Below, piece by piece: positions 61,981 to 64,000 of a stretch of 64,000 nucleotides of DNA. A model generated the notes under the pieces. That model had not been told where the DNA came from. It searched no databases and worked only from the letters and a program-made list of their open reading frames with translations. The stretch is from Anabaena sp. UHCC 0204. Its GTDB lineage: Bacteria > Cyanobacteriota > Cyanobacteriia > Cyanobacteriales > Nostocaceae. Every line of letters begins with the position of its first letter. Positions within the stretch are counted from its first letter, which is position 1. The position numbers and the translations under genes are program-made. The DNA is taken from assembly GCF_009711975.1 (NCBI RefSeq), contig NZ_VIKW01000001.1, positions 230,824 through 294,823 on the forward strand, read 5' to 3'.

Positions 61981-62442
61981 ATGGTAGCAGCAGGACGCGA
62001 TCCACAAAAAGGCGATCTAGAAACCCCCATCAATTCCGCTCCTTTGGTGAAGTGGTTTATTAGCAATTTGCCAGCTTATCGCCCCGGTTTAAATCCTTTT
62101 AGACGCGGTTTAGAAGTTGGTATGGCTCATGGTTACTTGCTATTTGGACCTTTTGCTAAATTAGGTCCTTTACGCAATGCCCCTAATGCTAACTTGGCTG
62201 GTTTACTGGGCAGTATTGGTTTAGTTGTAATTTTGACAGCTTGCCTATCTTTATATGCAAACAGCAATCCTGATAAGGCGCTTGCCAGTGTTGCAGTACC
62301 CAACCCTCCAGTTGATGCTTTCAACTCTAAGGAAAGCTGGAATAATTTTGCCAGTGCTTTCTTAATTGGTGGTATCGGTGGCGCAGTAGTCGCTTTCTTC
62401 TTGACAGGTAATTCTGGATTAATCCAAGGTTTATTGGGTTAA
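61981..62442 (+). CDS. psaL: Photosystem I subunit XI (PsaL)
   Basis: 153 residues. FISNLPAYRPGLNPFRRGLE, VGMAHGYLLFGPFAKLGPLR and the NFASAFLIGGIGGAVVAFFL helix are conserved PsaL sequence. PsaL mediates PSI oligomerisation. It follows psaF-psaJ with a 167-base spacer that carries two hairpins. The psaF-psaJ-psaL order is the type linked in the literature to tetrameric PSI in heterocystous relatives. A GGTAATAG/CTATTACC hairpin (62460-62488) follows the stop. Confidence 0.97.
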   Translation: MVAAGRDPQKGDLETPINSAPLVKWFISNLPAYRPGLNPFRRGLEVGMAHGYLLFGPFAKLGPLRNAPNANLAGLLGSIGLVVILTACLSLYANSNPDKALASVAVPNPPVDAFNSKESWNNFASAFLIGGIGGAVVAFFLTGNSGLIQGLLG

Positions 62443-62936
62443 TTTAATTCTTGGTAATGGGTAATAGTTGCTAATTTGGGCTATTACCTATTATCGAGAT
62501 AAAGTATATTAGAAAATAGATAAATATAAGTTTATAAAAAACTAATTATAAAATACTAAATTATTCAGAGAAATAGGGAAAATATTCAAAGTTTATTTGA
62601 CTGAGTATAGCAATATTTTGATTTGATCTATAACGATGTTTCTGGAAAAAATCCAAAATATACCTAATTCTAATATTTAACTTGCAGGGATAATTCGTGA
62701 ATTATCTCTACAGGGAATGTAGCCAAGGGAGTATATTAGTTGGATAGGTTTCAGCTAAAAATTTACAGGTGTTATCATAAGCCATAATTTAATGAGTATT
62801 TAATGATTATCTAAATTGTGGCAGGGGCATATTTGATTAATAGATAAGGTTTGTGAATAAAGATATTATCCAATTAAATTATAAATTAGATTCTCAAGTT
62901 ATGCGATATCGCTATATATCTAATCCTTGATCAACA
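62443..62936. other. AT-rich intergenic region after psaL
   Basis: No gene. Contains the psaL 3' hairpin and a degenerate family E palindrome at about 62686-62712 (GGGATAATTCGTGAATTATCTC). Promoter of the Cache-sensor gene lies at its right end. Confidence 0.4.
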
Positions 62937-64000
62937 ATGAATAACAATACTCCCAAAAAAATGCTAAATCAACCTTCTAATAAATTACCAAAACTCCCTG
63001 AAATATCTCTGAGATTATTGTTAATTGTACCATTTGTTTTGCAAATTGTGGGCGCAGTAGGATTGGTAGGTTATCTTTCCTATCATAGTGGACAAAAAGC
63101 GGTAGAAGATATGGCCAAATCTTTGATGGCAGAAATTGGCGATCGCATTGAACAAAACTTAAACAGTTATCTCAATGCACCCGAACAACTTACTCAAACT
63201 AATGCCTCCCTCATCCGTCAAGGAATTTTAGATTACCAAAATTTACCAGCCCTGCAAACACACTTTGCCCAGCAATTGCAAATTTTTTCTAGTGTCAGTA
63301 ATGCGGCGATTGCTAATGAAAAACAAGATTATGTAGAAGTTGCACGAGATACATCTGATAAGCTTATCGTTAGGATTTTAGATGCTTCAAAAAGTAAAAA
63401 TTTCTATCGTTACCGAGCAAATATAACAGGTAAAATTAATCAATTACTGCAAACTAGAACTGATTATAATCCTCATAATGACCCTCCTAAGGGAAAGTCT
63501 TGGTATGGTGCTGCAAGGAAAGCGAAGATGGGAAATTGGACTATTGTAGTTAACTTAGCACGGGGAAAAGATCATCCATTTCTAGTTGCAGGTTATACTT
63601 TGCCATTTGAAGATGCACAGGGAAAATTTCAAGGTGTACTTAATTCCGCTCTATATCTGATTCAGTTTGGAGACTTTCTCCAAGGTCTAAAAATTGGGAA
63701 CACAGGGCAAGCATTTTTGATAGATCAACAAGGACAAATGATTGCCAATTCTATTAATGAAGTACCATTTATAACTACCGCTAAAAGTGAGTTATCTCAA
63801 AATGTTGATGCTAGTTCCCGCCGATTAAAAGCAACAGCTAGTAAAAATCAACTTATTAGATTAGCATCCCAATATTTAGTAGATCACTTTAAGCTAGAAG
63901 ATATTCAAAAAACTCAACCACTTAATTTATCAGTGGATGGTCAGAACTATTTTGTACAGGTTCTACCCGTGAGTAGACAAAATTTAAACTGGTTGACAGT
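62937..64000 (+). CDS. Cache-domain sensor protein (5' part; cut by window edge)
   Basis: From ATG 62937 at least 354 residues. A membrane span (LRLLLIVPFVLQIVGAVGLV) is followed by a periplasmic sensor with the dCache pattern: DRIEQNLNSYLNAPEQLTQT, GKSWYGAARKAKMGNWTIVV, VAGYTLPFEDAQGKFQGVLN and KIGNTGQAFLIDQQGQMIAN. The output (kinase, cyclase or chemotaxis domain) lies beyond the window. The dCache fold senses small ligands. Confidence 0.85.
   Translation, partial: MNNNTPKKMLNQPSNKLPKLPEISLRLLLIVPFVLQIVGAVGLVGYLSYHSGQKAVEDMAKSLMAEIGDRIEQNLNSYLNAPEQLTQTNASLIRQGILDYQNLPALQTHFAQQLQIFSSVSNAAIANEKQDYVEVARDTSDKLIVRILDASKSKNFYRYRANITGKINQLLQTRTDYNPHNDPPKGKSWYGAARKAKMGNWTIVVNLARGKDHPFLVAGYTLPFEDAQGKFQGVLNSALYLIQFGDFLQGLKIGNTGQAFLIDQQGQMIANSINEVPFITTAKSELSQNVDASSRRLKATASKNQLIRLASQYLVDHFKLEDIQKTQPLNLSVDGQNYFVQVLPVSRQNLNWLT

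Overview
The window is chromosomal DNA from a cyanobacterium, most likely a filamentous, heterocyst-forming-type (Nostocales) strain. The evidence is a psaF-psaJ-psaL photosystem I cluster, a satellite ccmK3-ccmK4 carboxysome shell pair, an NblS/Hik33 sensor kinase, ycf23, a PxcA/CemA-like protein, a probable HetZ-related regulator, many GCGATCGC (HIP1) sites, AT-rich coding sequence, and abundant short tandem heptamer repeats and MITE-like palindromes between genes. The exact genus cannot be fixed from sequence alone.

Layout. 0-8.4 kb: end of a Tic22-like gene, a large Hsp70/actin-like ATPase, a Crp/Fnr regulator, a membrane protein overlapping a CobT-like gene, and a small coiled-coil protein. 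8.7-17.4 kb: a solute-binding lipoprotein, an amidase, a phosphoglycerate-mutase-like gene flanked by inverted copies of one repeat, a GH57-like glycosidase and leuS. 17.5-20.2 kb: an accessory patch with an AAA ATPase plus TOPRIM-like partner (a defence candidate) and a toxin-antitoxin remnant. 20.2-26.4 kb: parts of a peptide ABC importer, a thioredoxin-fold protein and aroA. 26.4-31.6 kb: a second accessory patch with a papain-fold toxin and putative immunity protein, then a GTPase-WD40 operon divergent from an NB-ARC STAND ATPase with a vMAP-type N-terminus. 31.7-42.5 kb: a FetB-like permease, a sugar aminotransferase, ycf23, and a two-partner secretion locus (TpsA, TpsB) followed by a CemA-like and a 3D/MltA-like gene. 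42.5-49.3 kb: a molybdoenzyme-cytochrome b pair, nblS, small proteins, a hydrolase and ccmK3/ccmK4. 49.9-57.8 kb: a HetZ-related protein, a second Crp/Fnr protein, acetyltransferases, a class D beta-lactamase, a 2OG oxygenase, a TIR-like protein, tRNA-Pro and a small membrane-protein gene that appears frameshifted twice. 57.9-64 kb: an ACT-domain protein, a hydrolase, tsaD, psaF-psaJ-psaL and the start of a Cache-domain sensor.

Housekeeping genes sit between two AT-rich accessory patches with conflict-type proteins. The best candidates for an undescribed system are the GTPase/WD40/STAND locus (27.2-31.6 kb) and the ATPase/TOPRIM pair (17.6-19.8 kb). Intergenic space carries several families of small non-coding repeats, including one MITE-like element inserted inside another, with the empty site preserved elsewhere in the window.
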